A stretch of 64,000 nt of DNA from Flaccisagitta enflata (lineage: Eukaryota; Chaetognatha; Sagittoidea; Aphragmophora): contig OZ231127.1 in assembly GCA_965153355.1 (NCBI GenBank), forward strand, positions 64,170,001-64,234,000, written 5' to 3'. The position numbers were made by a program, and so were the translations under genes. The notes below the pieces were generated by a model. That model saw nothing but the letters and a program-made list of their open reading frames with translations. It was not told where the DNA came from and ran no database searches. Shown one piece after another: positions 10,813-40,104 of the stretch. Numbering within the stretch: the first letter of the stretch is position 1; each line of letters begins with the position of its first letter.

Positions 10813-10967
10813 TTTTAGTTGCGGACCCGCAACTCTATAAGAGGCTTTGTCCGTCCGTCCGTTGGTCCGTCCGGGGTCATCGAGTTGAAAAGTGGGAAAA
10901 CCCGCATTTCTGCCCCTGCCCACCCGTCCGCAACTGGTATTGGCCGTGTATCCGGCCTTGTTCTATT
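10813..10967 (-). mobile_element. Hairpin-ended short element, short GTTGCG subfamily
   Basis: Compact copy: TTTTTAGTTGCGGACCCGCAACTC, CTATAAGAGGCTTTGTCCG, GTCC run, GAGTTGAAAAGTGGGAAAAC, CCCCTGCCCACCCG, then GGCCGTGTATCCGGCCTTGTT. It follows a TTCC-rich tract (10700-10812). Confidence 0.85.
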
Positions 10968-11996
10968 TTCTCTTCTTTTTCCTCTTTCCCTTCCTACCAG
11001 CCTAGCTAGCTTCCTACGTGCGCGCCTCGCGTGCTCGGGCACTTTGTGACACTCTGCACCAGTACATATGTATTATGTAAGCAATCATTGATAACCATTT
11101 TTCCAGGTAAGATATTTTGTACATAGAATTCGGTGTAGAAACTGCCCAACCCCCAACCCTATGTCAATAGTGTATGTAGTCAAGTTCGCCTTAGTCAGGT
11201 AATAGAGATGTTTGTTTCTGTAAAAGGATAGTTGTGAGCAATCAGGAGTAAAAACCATCGAATGCGTGCTAGGCTTTCATCCTTATGTTGTTTCAACTCT
11301 CATTTGATAAAAATGATGAGAAATACAGACGCTGACTTTAAGTTCAAGGACACTTCTCTCTTTAGGATAATATACCCAAAATTTACCCCCGCAGCTCCCC
11401 CACCATGCACTACCAGACAACCACTCAATTGCCGGCTACCAGATTGCATGAATGTTGATGGACAAAAACTTAGTAAGTTGGCCAATGATCGCGGATGAAT
11501 ACATCAGCAAGGGGAAGAATCAGGTTATGAATCTAAGTGGCGAGCCGAGCTTAAAGTATCTTGGACAGCTGAGCTTTTGAATATTGCGGAATTAGACGAT
11601 ACGATTTGAACGTGGTAGGTCCTTTGTAATTGTTTTTTTAGGGGAAACTACTTCACTTTTCTCTCCAAATGGATTTTAGATTCTTAAAAGTTGAAGCAGA
11701 CGATCCTAACTCGAGAACACTAGGCAGTCTGCGAGATTGATATCGATCGGCGATCATTCAGTTGAATATCCCGATGATCGTTTGAGCTAACCGTCAACTG
11801 AATGTTAACCGAAGTAATTACGCTCTTACTGCATGTCCAACCTGCTATCCACAAAGCCTTAATAAATTTTCGCCCGTCTTCTCTCAATAGCTGCGAATTT
11901 CAATGTTTCAGTCATCCATTAAAGCCTCTTAATAATCTTACAAGCTTGCAATTTTAACGGGTAAAAACTTAAAATGCAAAACAAAAACAAGCGCAA
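10968..11996. other. Non-coding stretch
   Basis: No supported gene or repeat family. Several short inverted repeats around ATCGATCGGCGATC / CGATGATCG (about 11738-11782) are present without a clear function. Confidence 0.4.
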
Positions 11997-12221
11997 CAAG
12001 TGACGTGGGGTCTAAATATCGTTGCGGACGGGTGGGCCAAAAACGATCCAACCGACATCCTCCTTCCCCCCACACATACACATACACAAAAGGCATCTGA
12101 AAGGCTCACCTTTTTTCGACTAGTGCTTACGGATCAATGGACGGGCCGACGGATGGACCATAGACAGACCGACGGATGGATGGACAAAGCCATCATAGAG
12201 TTGCGTGTCTGCAACTAAACA
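11997..12221 (+). mobile_element. Hairpin-ended element, long GTTGCG subfamily
   Basis: Starts CAAGTGACGTGGGGTC, then GTTGCGGACGGGTGGGC, TTTTTTCGACTAGTGC and GGAC/GGAT runs, ending GAGTTGCGTGTCTGCAACTAAAC. The terminal stem keeps pairing through one G-T wobble. Confidence 0.8.
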
Positions 12222-12506
12222 CACAAAAACAACAAAAATGGTCTCGCTCTGACTCTGCAATGTTTCGTCTCCAGTCTCTCCTTATGGCTAAATACATGTT
12301 TAATTGTTTTTATTGAAACTTTTTTACAAGGTTTATATTTTCATAATCAAACATTGTTTTATGAGCAAAAACAAACCTAGTACATATCAGTAGTATGATA
12401 GTGGCATTGATTTTTTATTGTTGCCAATTTGACCATTTTAACGAGGTCACTGAATTTTCAACATGTGTTAAAAACAGTAAAAAAATACAAGAATTTCAAA
12501 TTTTGT

Positions 12507-12662
12507 TTTTAGTTGCGGACACGCAACTCTATAAAAGGCTTTGTCCGTCCGTCGGTCGGTCCGTTGGTCCGTCGGTGAGCACGAGTCAAAAAGTGGGAAA
12601 ACGCGCATTTTCGCCCCTGCCCACCCGTCCGCAACTGATGGCCGTGTATCCGGCCTTGTTTT
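12507..12662 (-). mobile_element. Hairpin-ended element, short GTTGCG subfamily
   Basis: Near-identical in layout to 10813-10967: T-run, AGTTGCGGACACGCAACT hairpin, GTCC/GTCGGTCC run, AAAAAGTGGGAAAACGCG, CCCCTGCCCACCCG, GGCCGTGTATCCGGCC, TTGTTTT. Confidence 0.85.
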
Positions 12663-13129
12663 CATAAAATGGAATTTTTCTTAAAAAAAGGTACGCAACA
12701 TTTTTTTGGCCTGAAAATTTTCAAAATGAAGGTCACCAGGCTTTCGGGTGCACTAATTTTAGTCTTTTTTTTTTTCTTTTGCTTTGCGCATTTTCACCTT
12801 TTTTTTCATCCGCCCGGAAAGACGGACATGGACTGGCCCGACTGGGCAACGATGAGTCCGCGCTAAACATGTGACAGATATGGAGAGAAAGATGGACGAG
12901 CAGACAGATAAAATGACAAAGGAGCAAAAGAGGCACTTGTCTATCATCTGATCATTTAGCACAGGATCACACCGTGGCCATAAACAACCGAGAAATCATG
13001 CCTTTGCACATAACGACGATGGATTTGACGCGACATAAAGATTTATCTTTATAGTTGTGTTCCTGATTGACATTCGAAGATTGAAATGATATTTAGAAAA
13101 CATTAAAGGAGTATAAGGTCAGAGTAGAG

Positions 13130-13190
13130 ATATATATATATTATATATATATATATATGTATATATTAATATATATATATATATACAATG
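13130..13190. repeat. (TA)n tract
   Basis: Imperfect TATATA array with short ATG/TTA interruptions. Its surroundings from 12663 to 13355 hold nothing else recognisable. Confidence 0.8.
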
Positions 13191-13355
13191 ATATAAAGTA
13201 TATAGAGTATTTTAAACACAGATAAGATTGATAAGATTATTAAAGTATACCTTGATTTTTCTTTTCCCTAAGCTGAGCAACAAAATTTTCAGCAGAACTA
13301 CACGCTACTCTTTTCTATCTTTGCTATACCAGAAGAAAGCATTGCTGTTTGTGTG

Positions 13356-13698
13356 TGAGTATGAGTGGTTGGGTGGTTAAGAGGCTTTGGGGTTGGATGT
13401 CTCTTTGCCCACCCATTCGCAAAATATTGTGAATTCCGCGACACTTGTTCTTTTTTCATCTTTTTCCATCTTTTTCTTTCCTTTATTTTTTAGTTATACC
13501 ACGCAACCTGTAACTGCTGCTGTTGGTCAGTTTGGTCGTTTCGTCGGTTCAGTTTATTAGTCTGTTATTTGCCCATAGTCCCTGTTAGCTTTTTCCAGTC
13601 TACGATGTTTCTTTGAACATGGTTCTGCCCAAATGCTATGTTGACCTTTTATCCACCTCCCCGCTCACCCGCACGTAGCCGTGTATCCAGCCTTGTTT
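13356..13698 (-). mobile_element. Two degraded hairpin-ended element copies
   Basis: 13356-13452 preserves the distal part of the long subfamily (GGGGTTGGATG, GCCCACCCATTCGC, CACTTGTTCT). 13487-13698 is a decayed full copy (TTTTTAGTTATACCACGCAACC ... GCCGTGTATCCAGCCTTGTTT). Confidence 0.6.
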
Positions 13699-13832
13699 CT
13701 TCAAGCTGCCGAGTGCCGAGATTTGTTGATCACTCTTGACTTGATATGCCTGTTTGTCTTTGTCTTTGTTTCTCTCTCTCTTCCTTTCTCTCTCTCTCTC
13801 TCTTCTTTCCTTCTTTTCCTCTTCCGATGATA

Positions 13833-14004
13833 AGTGACGCGGGTCATAATTATCACAGTGGACGGGGCAGCAGGTAACCCCATCCATAATTCTAAAGCAT
13901 CATAAATGCGCGTTTTCGCACTTTTTTATCGATCACCATGGACCAATGGACAGACAGACGAACGGACGGACAAAGCCTCTTAAAGAGTTGCGTGCCCGCA
14001 ACTA
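13833..14004 (+). mobile_element. Hairpin-ended element
   Basis: From AGTGACGCGGGTCATAATTATC through GGACGGGGCAGC and GGACAGACAGACGAACGG to GAGTTGCGTGCCCGCAACTAAAA, with an intact 7-bp terminal stem. A CT-rich tract lies between this copy and the preceding one. Confidence 0.8.
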
Positions 14005-14366
14005 AAACGACGATATTGTCATCATCGTGTAACTAAATCACACTTCCTTGCAGTTTGGAGCAGCGGGAGGTTGAGGAAAATGAAGCTTCCATAAAATCCT
14101 TCCCACGTATACCTAATAACCGGCCATGCATCAAAATAAGTTCGAATTATCAAAATGAAACTCTAAGAAAATAAAAGGAAATAACAAAAACAGTCAATCT
14201 TCCTCCTTCGACGTGGCATCGGGGGCGTAACGGAATTGCAAGATGATCTCTACACTAGTCTCAAGCTTAATTGTGTACGTATTCAAAACTTTCTCGTCTT
14301 TACACTGAAATCTTTTCATGCTGAAAGCTAAAATAAAGCTACACTACGGTTAGATGATGCAATGGT
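14005..14366. other. Non-coding stretch
   Basis: I see no supportable feature here. Confidence 0.4.
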
Positions 14367-14460
14367 AGAACGTTCGATGAAGCATTGATTGAACGTACGA
14401 TGATGCATTGATATTGATAGAACGTTTGATGATGCATTCATTGATAGAACGTTCGATGGA
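14367..14460. repeat. ~28-bp tandem repeat, about 3.5 copies
   Basis: Units of the form AACGTTCGATGATGCATTGAT with lengths of about 25-30 bp, each starting near AACGTNCGATG. Confidence 0.65.
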
Positions 14461-14512
14461 ATATGCGCTACGCCGAAGAATGGAAAATGAACCTTTCTAC
14501 CTGTCTTTTTGC

Positions 14513-14550
<38 letters not shown>
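14513..14550. repeat. (CT)n microsatellite
   Basis: Uninterrupted CT repeat. The ~1.3 kb to its right (14551-15874) holds no recognised gene, apart from possible 5' UTR or a missing first exon of the plus-strand gene that follows. Confidence 0.9.
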
Positions 14551-14552
<2 letters not shown>

Positions 14553-15874
14553 TTGCCTCTTTGACTTTGTAAGCAATAGTGTGCATTTGCTTGTTTGTTT
14601 TTGCCTGTCCGACTATCTTTTTCGACAATTCGAGGTGAACATCGTTTGGTCGGTCGGTCGTTCAGTCATGTACATAGAGTTTGCTATAAAAATGAACGAT
14701 TTCTTCATCGTGGTACATTTCTTTCATCAACATTCTATCATTACTCAAGTCCTTTCTCGATTCTTCCTGCTTTTTCCAATATGTCCATAGATTCTTTCGC
14801 TTATTTTTTCATAAATCACTTTTCCTGTTCAATATGGGTATTCTTACATCAAACCAAAAAATATTTCTTCATGAATTGTTGCTTGAAAATTAAGTATGAA
14901 ATATTCGAATTCAAAATGTTCAAAGAAGTCAATTCAACAACTCATTCATAGAAGAAGTATTGATAGCCTTGTTAGCCTACTTAACCTGCATGACCCTGTG
15001 TCCACGCATGAGTTTTATGGTAACTGGTAAGAACATGCAAATTTGGAATGCCGCATGTCTGGTTTGTAGATTTGCTAAGACGTTTGGCAGATGGCAACAG
15101 AAAGCAATAGCAGTAAGGCTTATATCAAGATGATGTAGCAAAGATAAACTAGACAAAATTAGCTATTGGCAGCATGACAGATTACTTACTATACATTTTG
15201 CTCAGATGTTGGTTGAGAACGAATTCCGGACAAACCACATCGCGCCTCGATTGTTAAGCAACTGAGGCTCGGCCTCCACATCTCTCTCTTCTTTTTCTGC
15301 ACAAGAAACTATAAGAAATCAAACAATAACCTTAATAGAAATAAAAAAAAGCACCCCCATAAGCAATGATATCAGTCTTCAATGTTGTCAAAAACAGAGT
15401 AGGACTGGGTTAGCAACACGCACTGTCTAAGTTAACTGTAATGACCACTTCATTAAACCAAATTAAATGTATCATGAGCAACGCCTGTATGAATAGTGCC
15501 AAATAGGAAAAAACCATCCCTATCTTCTGCGCATTTTGTTAATCTTCGCTTCTGACCTTCGCTTGAGACATATATCGTCTGGGTCTCACATAAATGCTAC
15601 CCTTCCACAACCATACAATAACCAGCAAAACCGGCAATAACACCCAATCTAAACATCATTGTTGGCATCTTTTTCACTTCTCGTCATTCGCATTCCCCAA
15701 ATCCGCATCACTTTTTCTTAACGCACTCCCGATTTTTTCCACCTACAAACGGAACCGGATCAAATTCAAGTGAAGAGTAAAAGAAATCAATACATCTCAA
15801 GAAGCAACAACCAGCATGTGCCGCAGAGAGTCATTTCAGCGAGGCGTCGAAGAATCTTACATCATTATTGGTAG

Positions 15875-16160
15875 TCACCAGCGCGATGCAGAACTTCTTC
15901 GAGCACCAGTACAGATTGCGCCAAAAGTCTTACAGTTGGCAAATTGAACGCGCACATCGTCGCAATCAGGCGCAACAACAACAACAACAACAACAACAAC
16001 CAATCGCCGTTCCTGACGAAAAACGGACGTCTGGCGACGGAGAAGAATCAGCACCGTTGCCATCCTCATTGGTGGAATCTCATAATTCGGCATCTGATGC
16101 TTCACTCTTTGACGATAGCCTTCACATCAAAAGATCATCTTCCACATCGAATCGCTCCAA
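15875..16160 (+). CDS. Exon of unrecognised plus-strand protein (polyQ-containing)
   Basis: An open frame with coding-like composition: an aromatic/basic start (MQNFFEHQYRLRQKSY from an ATG at 15886), a nine-residue Gln run from CAA repeats, then a Ser-rich acidic part ending ...SSSTSNRS. It ends at a possible donor (TCCAA|gtaatt) in phase 2. This joins in phase to the acceptor at 16831 (ttttcacag|ACGAGAC). The 5' side has a plausible acceptor (ttattggtag). An alternative is that the ATG at 15886 is the true start. No family is recognised. Confidence 0.5.
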
Positions 16161-16476
16161 GTAATTCGTTGTGATGATTATGACTGGTATGAGGCAATGT
16201 GAGGCAGGGAAATGCCCGACTAAGTAGCGGGAAAGCGTCCTTGTCAAGCCTAACACCTTGACTATTGGTCATGATCTGATGTCAGTATTCTTGTTTGATG
16301 TTGAGTAGAGCACAACTCATTTCATTTTTTCTTCTTTGTATTCCGTTCATCCACTCTTTTCTTCACCATTACGCCCTCTCTCTTTCAATGACGGCATGAT
16401 TCTCCTTCCTTTGGACTCTCATTTCCTCGTTTCTGTTCTTGCCTGCTATTTATCTATCATGCTATTGATCTATCAT

Positions 16477-16537
<61 letters not shown>

Positions 16538-16549
16538 GTATCGTCTCTC

Positions 16550-16633
<84 letters not shown>

Positions 16634-16674
16634 AATTTTTCCACTTATTTGTTGTTGTTGTTGTTGTTGTTGTT

Positions 16675-16719
<45 letters not shown>

Positions 16720-16831
16720 CTTCTTCTTCTTCTTCTTCTTCTTCTTCTTCTTCTTCTTCTTCTTCTTCTTCTTCTTCTTCTTCTTCTTCTTCTTTGTCTC
16801 CTTTCCACGCCCCCCTTCTCCATTTTCACAG
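16161..16831. repeat. Intron packed with microsatellites
   Basis: (TCTA)n at about 16478-16536, (TCTG)n to about 16573, (CT)n to about 16628, (GTT)n at 16651-16720 and (CTT)n at 16720-16793, followed by the acceptor at 16831. The pyrimidine-rich arrays lie just upstream of the acceptor. Poly-residue ORFs on either strand are repeat artefacts. Confidence 0.85.
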
Positions 16832-18554
16832 ACGAGACAATAAACAACCTTCCACCACAACAACATCATCATCTGTCTCCCCCTCTTCATCATCCTCCCT
16901 CCCGAGGCCTCAATCACCCCCTCCTCCTCTCCCTCCTTCCGTCGAGGGCTTCAGCGAGTGGCGGCGCTACCGAGAATTCCGGCCTTCGGTGAGCTTCTCC
17001 GCGGCCACTCCATCCCGCGACGCAGAGAATCGTCTCGAAGATCTAAACAAACAAATCGAAAAAGAAAGTGAACCAAAATCGAATCATTCGCTGTCGGCCG
17101 GCAACGAAAGTTTATTCTCCTCGAGTTCAAATTTTAGCCAACGAGACAATCCGAGGAGCAAAAGAACGGTAGATTTGAACTCACCTACTTTGAAATTCGA
17201 ATCTCAATTGTCAACAAAGAGAAACGACGACGAAGACGACGACGACGAAGAGGAAGAAAAACAAGAAACTGGAGACACACAGCAAAACGACAACAGCAAC
17301 AGAGGGCTGTTTCAAAGACTCGGTCGCCAATTTTATTCGGCCCTTATTTTGAGATTATTCAGCCGTGATTCTTCTTCTTCTTCTCCTTCGTCTGATCTTG
17401 ACCGAAATAACAAAGAGAATCTCATATTAGACGCCTCTGTTGTATCAACAGATCAAGATATCGACAAAAACGTCAGAAACGATTCCATACTCAATCCTAC
17501 CCCTCCGCCACGTCGTCAAAAAGCCAAAGGAGTAGTTGACTCTTCTTTCTTCTTCTTCTTCTTCTTCTTCTTCTTCTTCTTCTTCTTCTTCTTCTTCTTC
17601 TTCTTCTTCTTCTTCTTCTTCTTCTTCTTCTTCTTCTTCTTTTTCTCCTCGACGCGCCATCAAATCCCTATACCATTACGTCGCCTTTCATCTTGACTCA
17701 CGCCTCCTCTTCGCCTCGCTGTTGACGGCGGTCTTAATTTGGTGCTATTGGGACTTTGTTCTAATTTTGCTGCAGTTTCTCGTTTTGCCCATTTGCCGAT
17801 TTATCGGCGACTGCATAACGCGATTCCTTCTTCGGCCGTTGTATCTCGGCATCGAGTTTATCGTCCAAGGAATCGCCGATCTTTTGTTCGTCATCTTCTG
17901 GCCCACATCCGTCGACGACGCGCAGTTGGAGTCGCGACTGCAGCAGCACATTGAAATTCGACGAGCCGCTGGAGACGCCGAAGACTCGATCTTCGTCGAC
18001 GCTCGACTGGAGACTGATTCCTCCTCGTTGATTGAAGCTGCAGAAGCTAGCGAAGAGACACACATTGTCGCGGAATCTTCTTCATCCATATTTTACGTGG
18101 ATTATTGGTCAGATTCCTCCTCTCCTTCCATCGTCGCCACCGTCGCTACTTACCTCTTTTCTTCCTTATCTTTCCTGATTTCCTCATTCTTTAAATGGTT
18201 GTTTTCTTTTAATCTTCCTCTGCCATCGTTGCCTTCCTTCAACCCTTTTGGGTTCGTCTTTTCATTTTTGTTTCGACGCCGCGGCAGCAGCGGAGGCGCT
18301 GATTTCGAACAACCGGCGCCGTTTTCGCCTTCATCTCACGCCTTCGACAACGCCGCCGCTTCGCCTTCAGTCTCGACAGGCGCCCTTTTCGACGCCGCCT
18401 CGTCAGACAACGCGCGATCTGTTTACTCCTCAACTTCTTCCACGCCCCTTTATTGGCTTCCATTCATTTTCGCGCAAAAAGTTTACGTCATCGTGATCAA
18501 TATTCGATTTGACGGAAAACAACCAATCACCATGCTCAATATCGTCTATCTCAT
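16832..18554 (+). CDS. Unrecognised low-complexity protein with a membrane-segment cluster (frameshifted at a Ser repeat)
   Basis: From the acceptor at 16831 one frame runs Ser/Pro-rich (about 16832-16920), then a charged region (EGFSEWRRYREFRPSV; RLEDLNKQIEKESEPK), an Asp/Glu run (about 17226-17265) and GLFQRLGRQFYSALILRLF. At 17540-17644 a (TTC)n block would encode Ser in the next frame. One extra T near 17547 separates this frame from the downstream one, which continues SPRRAIKSLYHYVAFHLDSR, then several hydrophobic segments (LLFASLLTAVLIWCYWDFVL; FLVLPICRFIGDC; GIADLLFVIFW; YLFSSLSFLISSFF). The downstream frame stays open through an in-frame MLNIVYLM at 18532. An alternative is a phase-0 intron from 17532 (GGA|gtagtt) to 17775 (ctgcag). 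The layout suggests an integral membrane protein with a long disordered leader. It may be the N-terminal part of the REEP gene or a separate gene; no domain is recognised. Confidence 0.5.
17548..17645. repeat. (TTC)n inside a coding region
   Basis: Trinucleotide array that reads Phe in the upstream frame and Ser in the downstream frame. A TCTTCTTTCTTC break at its left edge holds the extra base. Confidence 0.9.
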
Positions 18555-18952
18555 GTCTAGGCGCGTTATGATTGGTGGGATTAAGGGGGTGGGGGTGGGG
18601 AAGGGGCTGGGGAAGGGGGGAAGGGGTTAAAGAAATGGCAGGGAAATTGCTGGAAAATGATGAAATGAGCCGAATGAGCTGGAAAAGGAGGGATGGATAT
18701 TGGATATTGGATGTTGGATATAGAATATGAAAATGTCAGAGAAAGAAATTGAATGTGTAGCAGGATGGGGATTATACTAAAAGCAAGAAGCTTCAGCTAG
18801 AATATCATCTCGCTTTACAAGTTTACTTTTCCGAGGACTAAGAGTTGTTTTTACGGATCTTGTTGAACATCCAACTTGAAAAATAGTATTCTCATTTCAA
18901 CACACAAGACGGGAATCAAAAAATGTCGATGATATGACGGGATAATCAAGTA

Positions 18953-19117
18953 ATTCGGGGTTAAAATATCGTCGCGGACGGGTGAACACGAGCATTCCCT
19001 CACTCTCAACCACAAACACACTTCACAAAATCATGAATATGTGTTATTACATTAGGGCTGGACGGACAGACAGTCGAACAAAGTCTCTTTAAGAGTCGCG
19101 AGCCCGCGACGTAAGGT
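18953..19117 (+). mobile_element. Hairpin-ended element
   Basis: Long-subfamily start (CGGGGTTAAAATATCGTCGCGGACGGGTG), short GGACGGACAGACAG run, end GAGTCGCGAGCCCGCGACGTAA. The stem is GTCGCG/CGCGAC, not GTTGCG/CGCAAC. Confidence 0.75.
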
Positions 19118-19493
19118 GGGCCCATTCAGTTGGGTGTGAGAAACTCACGAGAAAAATACTCAATAAGTGAAAAACATTACTTTTTCTCGTTCAAAAAAAG
19201 AGAAAAGAGCCATTGAAACAAAATGAATTATTCAAAGCTGTCAGTTCGAATTAATGCTCCAAGTAGGTCAGCAAGTAAATTCAGACGCTGATAATTCGAT
19301 AATTGAAGGCAATACTGACCGACTCATTTTTGATAGTTACAGCTTTAGCATTGATGCTGTCAATAAGTTGTAAAGAAATTGCGATTGTCAAGAGATTGTC
19401 TTAGTCACAAAAGTATCCGTATTTTAGCGCAGCAGAGGTCTAGGATACGTCAGGAACAGGATTGAATATGAGACCACAGGCTCTATCGTATCT

Positions 19494-19685
<192 letters not shown>

Positions 19686-19794
19686 GGCGATTGTTGTCCA
19701 TCCCCCAAGAAAATACAGCCAGTTTGAATTTGGGAATGGTATATATCATATAATTATGAAATAAAGACGCGTAAAAATTGTATTATCTCTGCAG

Positions 19795-27267
<7,473 letters not shown>

Positions 27268-27436
27268 TGAAACTGAAAACAAAAAAGAGAAAAGAAATAA
27301 CCATATCCAAACAAAAGACAACTCTTTACAGACTAAAAGTGGGTACATTTATCACAAATGGACTATTTTTCCTTCCCTAATCTTCATGGCTTCTTGATCT
27401 ACAGTTTTGAGGTTGTTTGTTTGTTCGTTGTTGCTC

Positions 27437-27833
27437 GTTTTGAGTCGCGGACTAGCGACTCCATAAGATGCTCTGTCGGTCCGTCCGTCAGTTCATCCGT
27501 CCATCTGTCTGTGTGTCTGTCCGCGGTCCGTCCCTCTGTCTTTCTGTTTGTCTGCCCGTCGGTCCATCTTTCTGTCCTTCCGTCTGTCCGTGCGCATGAG
27601 TGTGTTTAGGGGGGAGTCTGGAAGGAAAGATTGTACGCCCACGCCCATTTGTCCGCGACGATTTTGCAACCCCGCGTTACTTGTTCTTTTAATCCCTTAG
27701 ATGCGTCCTCACGCATCTACAAAGGAAACCGACGAAACCAAACAAACTAACTGGTCCATTCGTCTGTGACTGTGTGCCTGATCTAGATCACTTATACCAT
27801 TCTGGGCCATCACCGCGTGGCAGGACGCATCTA
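27437..27833 (-). mobile_element. Hairpin-ended elements, two adjacent
   Basis: 27437-27690 starts TTTTGAGTCGCGGACTAGCGACTCC, has a long CTGTCCGTC-rich middle and ends CGCGTTACTTGTTCT. 27697-27833 starts with an AGATGCGT CCTC ACGCATCT hairpin and ends near AGGACGCATCTAC. Confidence 0.7.
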
Positions 27834-28249
27834 CATCGTACCGCTCCCCTTAACGTTGTGTGATCCGCATTTTAATAAAAGAAAACGCCTCCTACACGAT
27901 GTTGAGTTCTTTAAAAAAGAAAATACCAATTTGGAAATGAAGTTTTCTCTCTTTTTAATCTTCCTCAATGTTAGATTTGACCCGCACGCTTTCATCTATC
28001 TCCTAATTTTTTCGGTTTGCGGATTTCTCTGTTCTCATGGCTTCTTTTTTTTCTTCTAACTCCTGTTGGATTTGAAGTGTTCCATCTCTAACAAATCAAT
28101 CTTATGACGTGAGTAATGTCACATGGCTGCATTTGAAAATTGATTTATGATTCTCTCTATCTCATTATCAATTCTTTTCTTTTTGTTTTTTTTTCCCCGC
28201 GAAATGTTTTGTTTTCTTATTTACAATTTGTCCCGTAAACCTTCCAATT

Positions 28250-28469
<220 letters not shown>

Positions 28470-29467
28470 ATAATCGAAACCGACGTAGTGCAGTCGACGA
28501 ACGCATCGAATACGAATTTGCTCGTGAGATGTCGCGAGAGTTGTCGCTCTCTCGAGAAGCCGCCTCACACCCTTTCTCCCCCTCATCCTCCTCCGCCCAC
28601 ACACCTGCTCATTCTTCTTCCTCCTCTTTCCCCGCCAATCGCTACTCTAATAATATTCCCTATAATAACGACAATAATCACCCTCATCGTCAACCCACCA
28701 ACGTAAATTCATCGACATCTCACCCCCACAAAAGCAACATCAATAACAGCACAAACATCAACAGCAACCGACTCTCGGCGTCACTGAACGAAGCGCCCCC
28801 TTTGAAGCAAGAAGAGGTTTTGCGGCGATTTTCTTTGCTGTCTCCTGAATCCCAACGTCGAGTCCTCGGCAGCAAAGACACTTCCGTTTACGAGGCTTTG
28901 GTCGCGCGTCGAGAAAGACTCGACAAGTACGAAAAAGATGACGTCGGCGACGACGATGATGACGATGGTGAGGAACGACGCGACGATTACGATGACGACG
29001 ACGATGATGATGGAGCGGAGGATATTGACGTAGACGAAGAGATGGATTATGAAGAGGAGAGGGCCGAAGAGGAGGAAACTGCTTTTTACGACTCCGAAGG
29101 ACGCCGCGTCAAATCAACTACTCCAAAACCGCCTCGTCCGCCTCCGCCGCGCCAGAAATCTTCCTCCAGCGTCAGTAGCACCGGGAGTGGCGGCAGCAGC
29201 GCCAGCAGCAGTAGCCTAAAGAGATCCACTAAGAGTGATGAAGAGGAGATGCTGCGTAAAAGAAAGCCAGCTGCAGTGACACCGGTTGGGGCGGCGACAA
29301 CGTCGACGTCAACTCCCGGGAAGCAGACTTCGCGTCCAAGGGCGCCGCCGCCGCCTCTACCGGGGAATCTCAAGGCGGCGGCGGCTGCTGCGGGGGCGCC
29401 GGGTCAAAAGCTTCTTATAACCGCCACACCAAAAGGCGTTCAGAGAAGAGTAAAAAAAGATACATGA
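28470..29467 (+). CDS. Terminal coding exon of a charged, low-complexity protein (possible alternative REEP 3' exon)
   Basis: The frame runs from at least 28470 (NRNRRSAVDERIEYEFARE) to TGA at 29465-29467. It contains a Ser/Pro/Asn-rich part, a helical segment (EEVLRRFSLLSPESQRRV; YEALVARRERLDKY), an Asp/Glu-rich block (about 28940-29080), Pro-rich KPPRPPPPRQK and an Ala-rich end. If the acceptor is CAACAACAG at 28469, the exon starts in phase 1. That matches the phase-1 end of the REEP exon at 23792 (GAAG|gtaagt), giving an alternative tail to 26090-27141. It could instead be the last exon of an independent gene, or start at the ATG at 28529. No domain is recognised. Confidence 0.5.
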
Positions 29468-30385
29468 AGATTTATGTAAAGCACAAAGGAAATCAATGAC
29501 TTTTAAAAAGAGAATTCCTTTGAGAGTCATATTCAACTTTGAAGTTTTCAGACACTTTCGTTAGAATCTTTCTTTAGTTAGTGTTTTCAATCGAATTGTT
29601 AAATTGGACAACTCCCCGTTATTTCTTTGATCCAAATTTCCTACTGAATATGGAACGATTAGATTTTTTCCCCAAAGGGTTATCTAGCTGTAAAGTTTCG
29701 TTTACTGCTGTTAAATTTGCATGTTCTCGGTATAACATGATGATTTTGTTTTAGCCGTAGGAACAAAAGAGTATTAAATGACATACAAATGTCGTAAGTT
29801 GCGTGTATTGGTCAAATATCTGTGATTCAACTCTTAGGGAATATTTATTCATTAAACCCCTACTAATCCAGTACCCCGGCGACCAATTAACCAAACACTT
29901 ATTCTATACTCCCCGACTTTTAAATATTTGCACACAAATTGGAAGTGTATCTGCTACCGTTTTCAGTTTCCAGTTTGTTTCCGACTAATGAACTTAAATT
30001 TCAATTGTGCAATTCAGAGACGTAAGGAAATAATTTTTGTTTTTTTTTTCATGGCGAAACCTCATTGGTTAAGAACAATAATAAATAACAAATAAATAAT
30101 CAATCATGGAATGCTTATTTCACAGTGAAAAAAGTGTGACTGTTTTGTGCGTCCGCAACTTCATAATTGCGGGGGTCGTTATGATGTTAATTCACAGGTG
30201 TTAGAACTTGAGAGGAGTAAAGGAGCTAGGAGATGCTGCCATCGAGATTTGTTTCTTTTAAAACAGTTCACTTGCCACTCATTCTTTTTGTTTGTTTTAA
30301 TTCTTTTTATTATTCCCTTTTATTTTCTTGCAGTTTAGTTTGTTTGGTTTGATTGTCGTTTTGTTTTCTATCCTTTTTTTGCTGT
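29468..30385. other. Intergenic stretch between convergent genes
   Basis: AT-rich, 3' to both the plus-strand exon ending at 29467 and the minus-strand kinase gene. AATAAATAACAAATAAATAA at about 30080-30100 could supply polyadenylation signals. Nothing else is seen. Confidence 0.4.
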
Positions 30386-30388
30386 TGT

Positions 30389-30463
<75 letters not shown>

Positions 30464-30522
30464 CTTCTTATTCCTTCCATCTATCCTTTTCTTCTTTCTT
30501 TTGTCTTTTCTTTCTTTCTTTG

Positions 30523-30608
<86 letters not shown>

Positions 30609-30660
30609 TTTTTCTTTCTTTCTTTCTTTCTTTCTCTTCTTATTCCTTCCATCTTTCTTT
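30386..30660. repeat. (TTTC)n microsatellite, interrupted
   Basis: Two long TTTC arrays separated by TTCTTATTCCTTCCATC-type spacers, which themselves recur at about 30466 and 30635. Confidence 0.95.
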
Positions 30661-30751
30661 TTGTCTTTTTGTCTTTCTTTCATTCTTCCTTTCTATCCAA
30701 TATCACTTATCCTTCTTTCTTGATATGCTTCACACTAATCACTTCTCTTTT

Positions 30752-40104
<9,353 letters not shown>

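Noticed and set aside
17739-18496. Alternative-frame and minus-strand ORFs over the membrane-segment exon
   Set aside because: Shadows of the plus-strand frame, which alone has continuous hydrophobic-segment structure.
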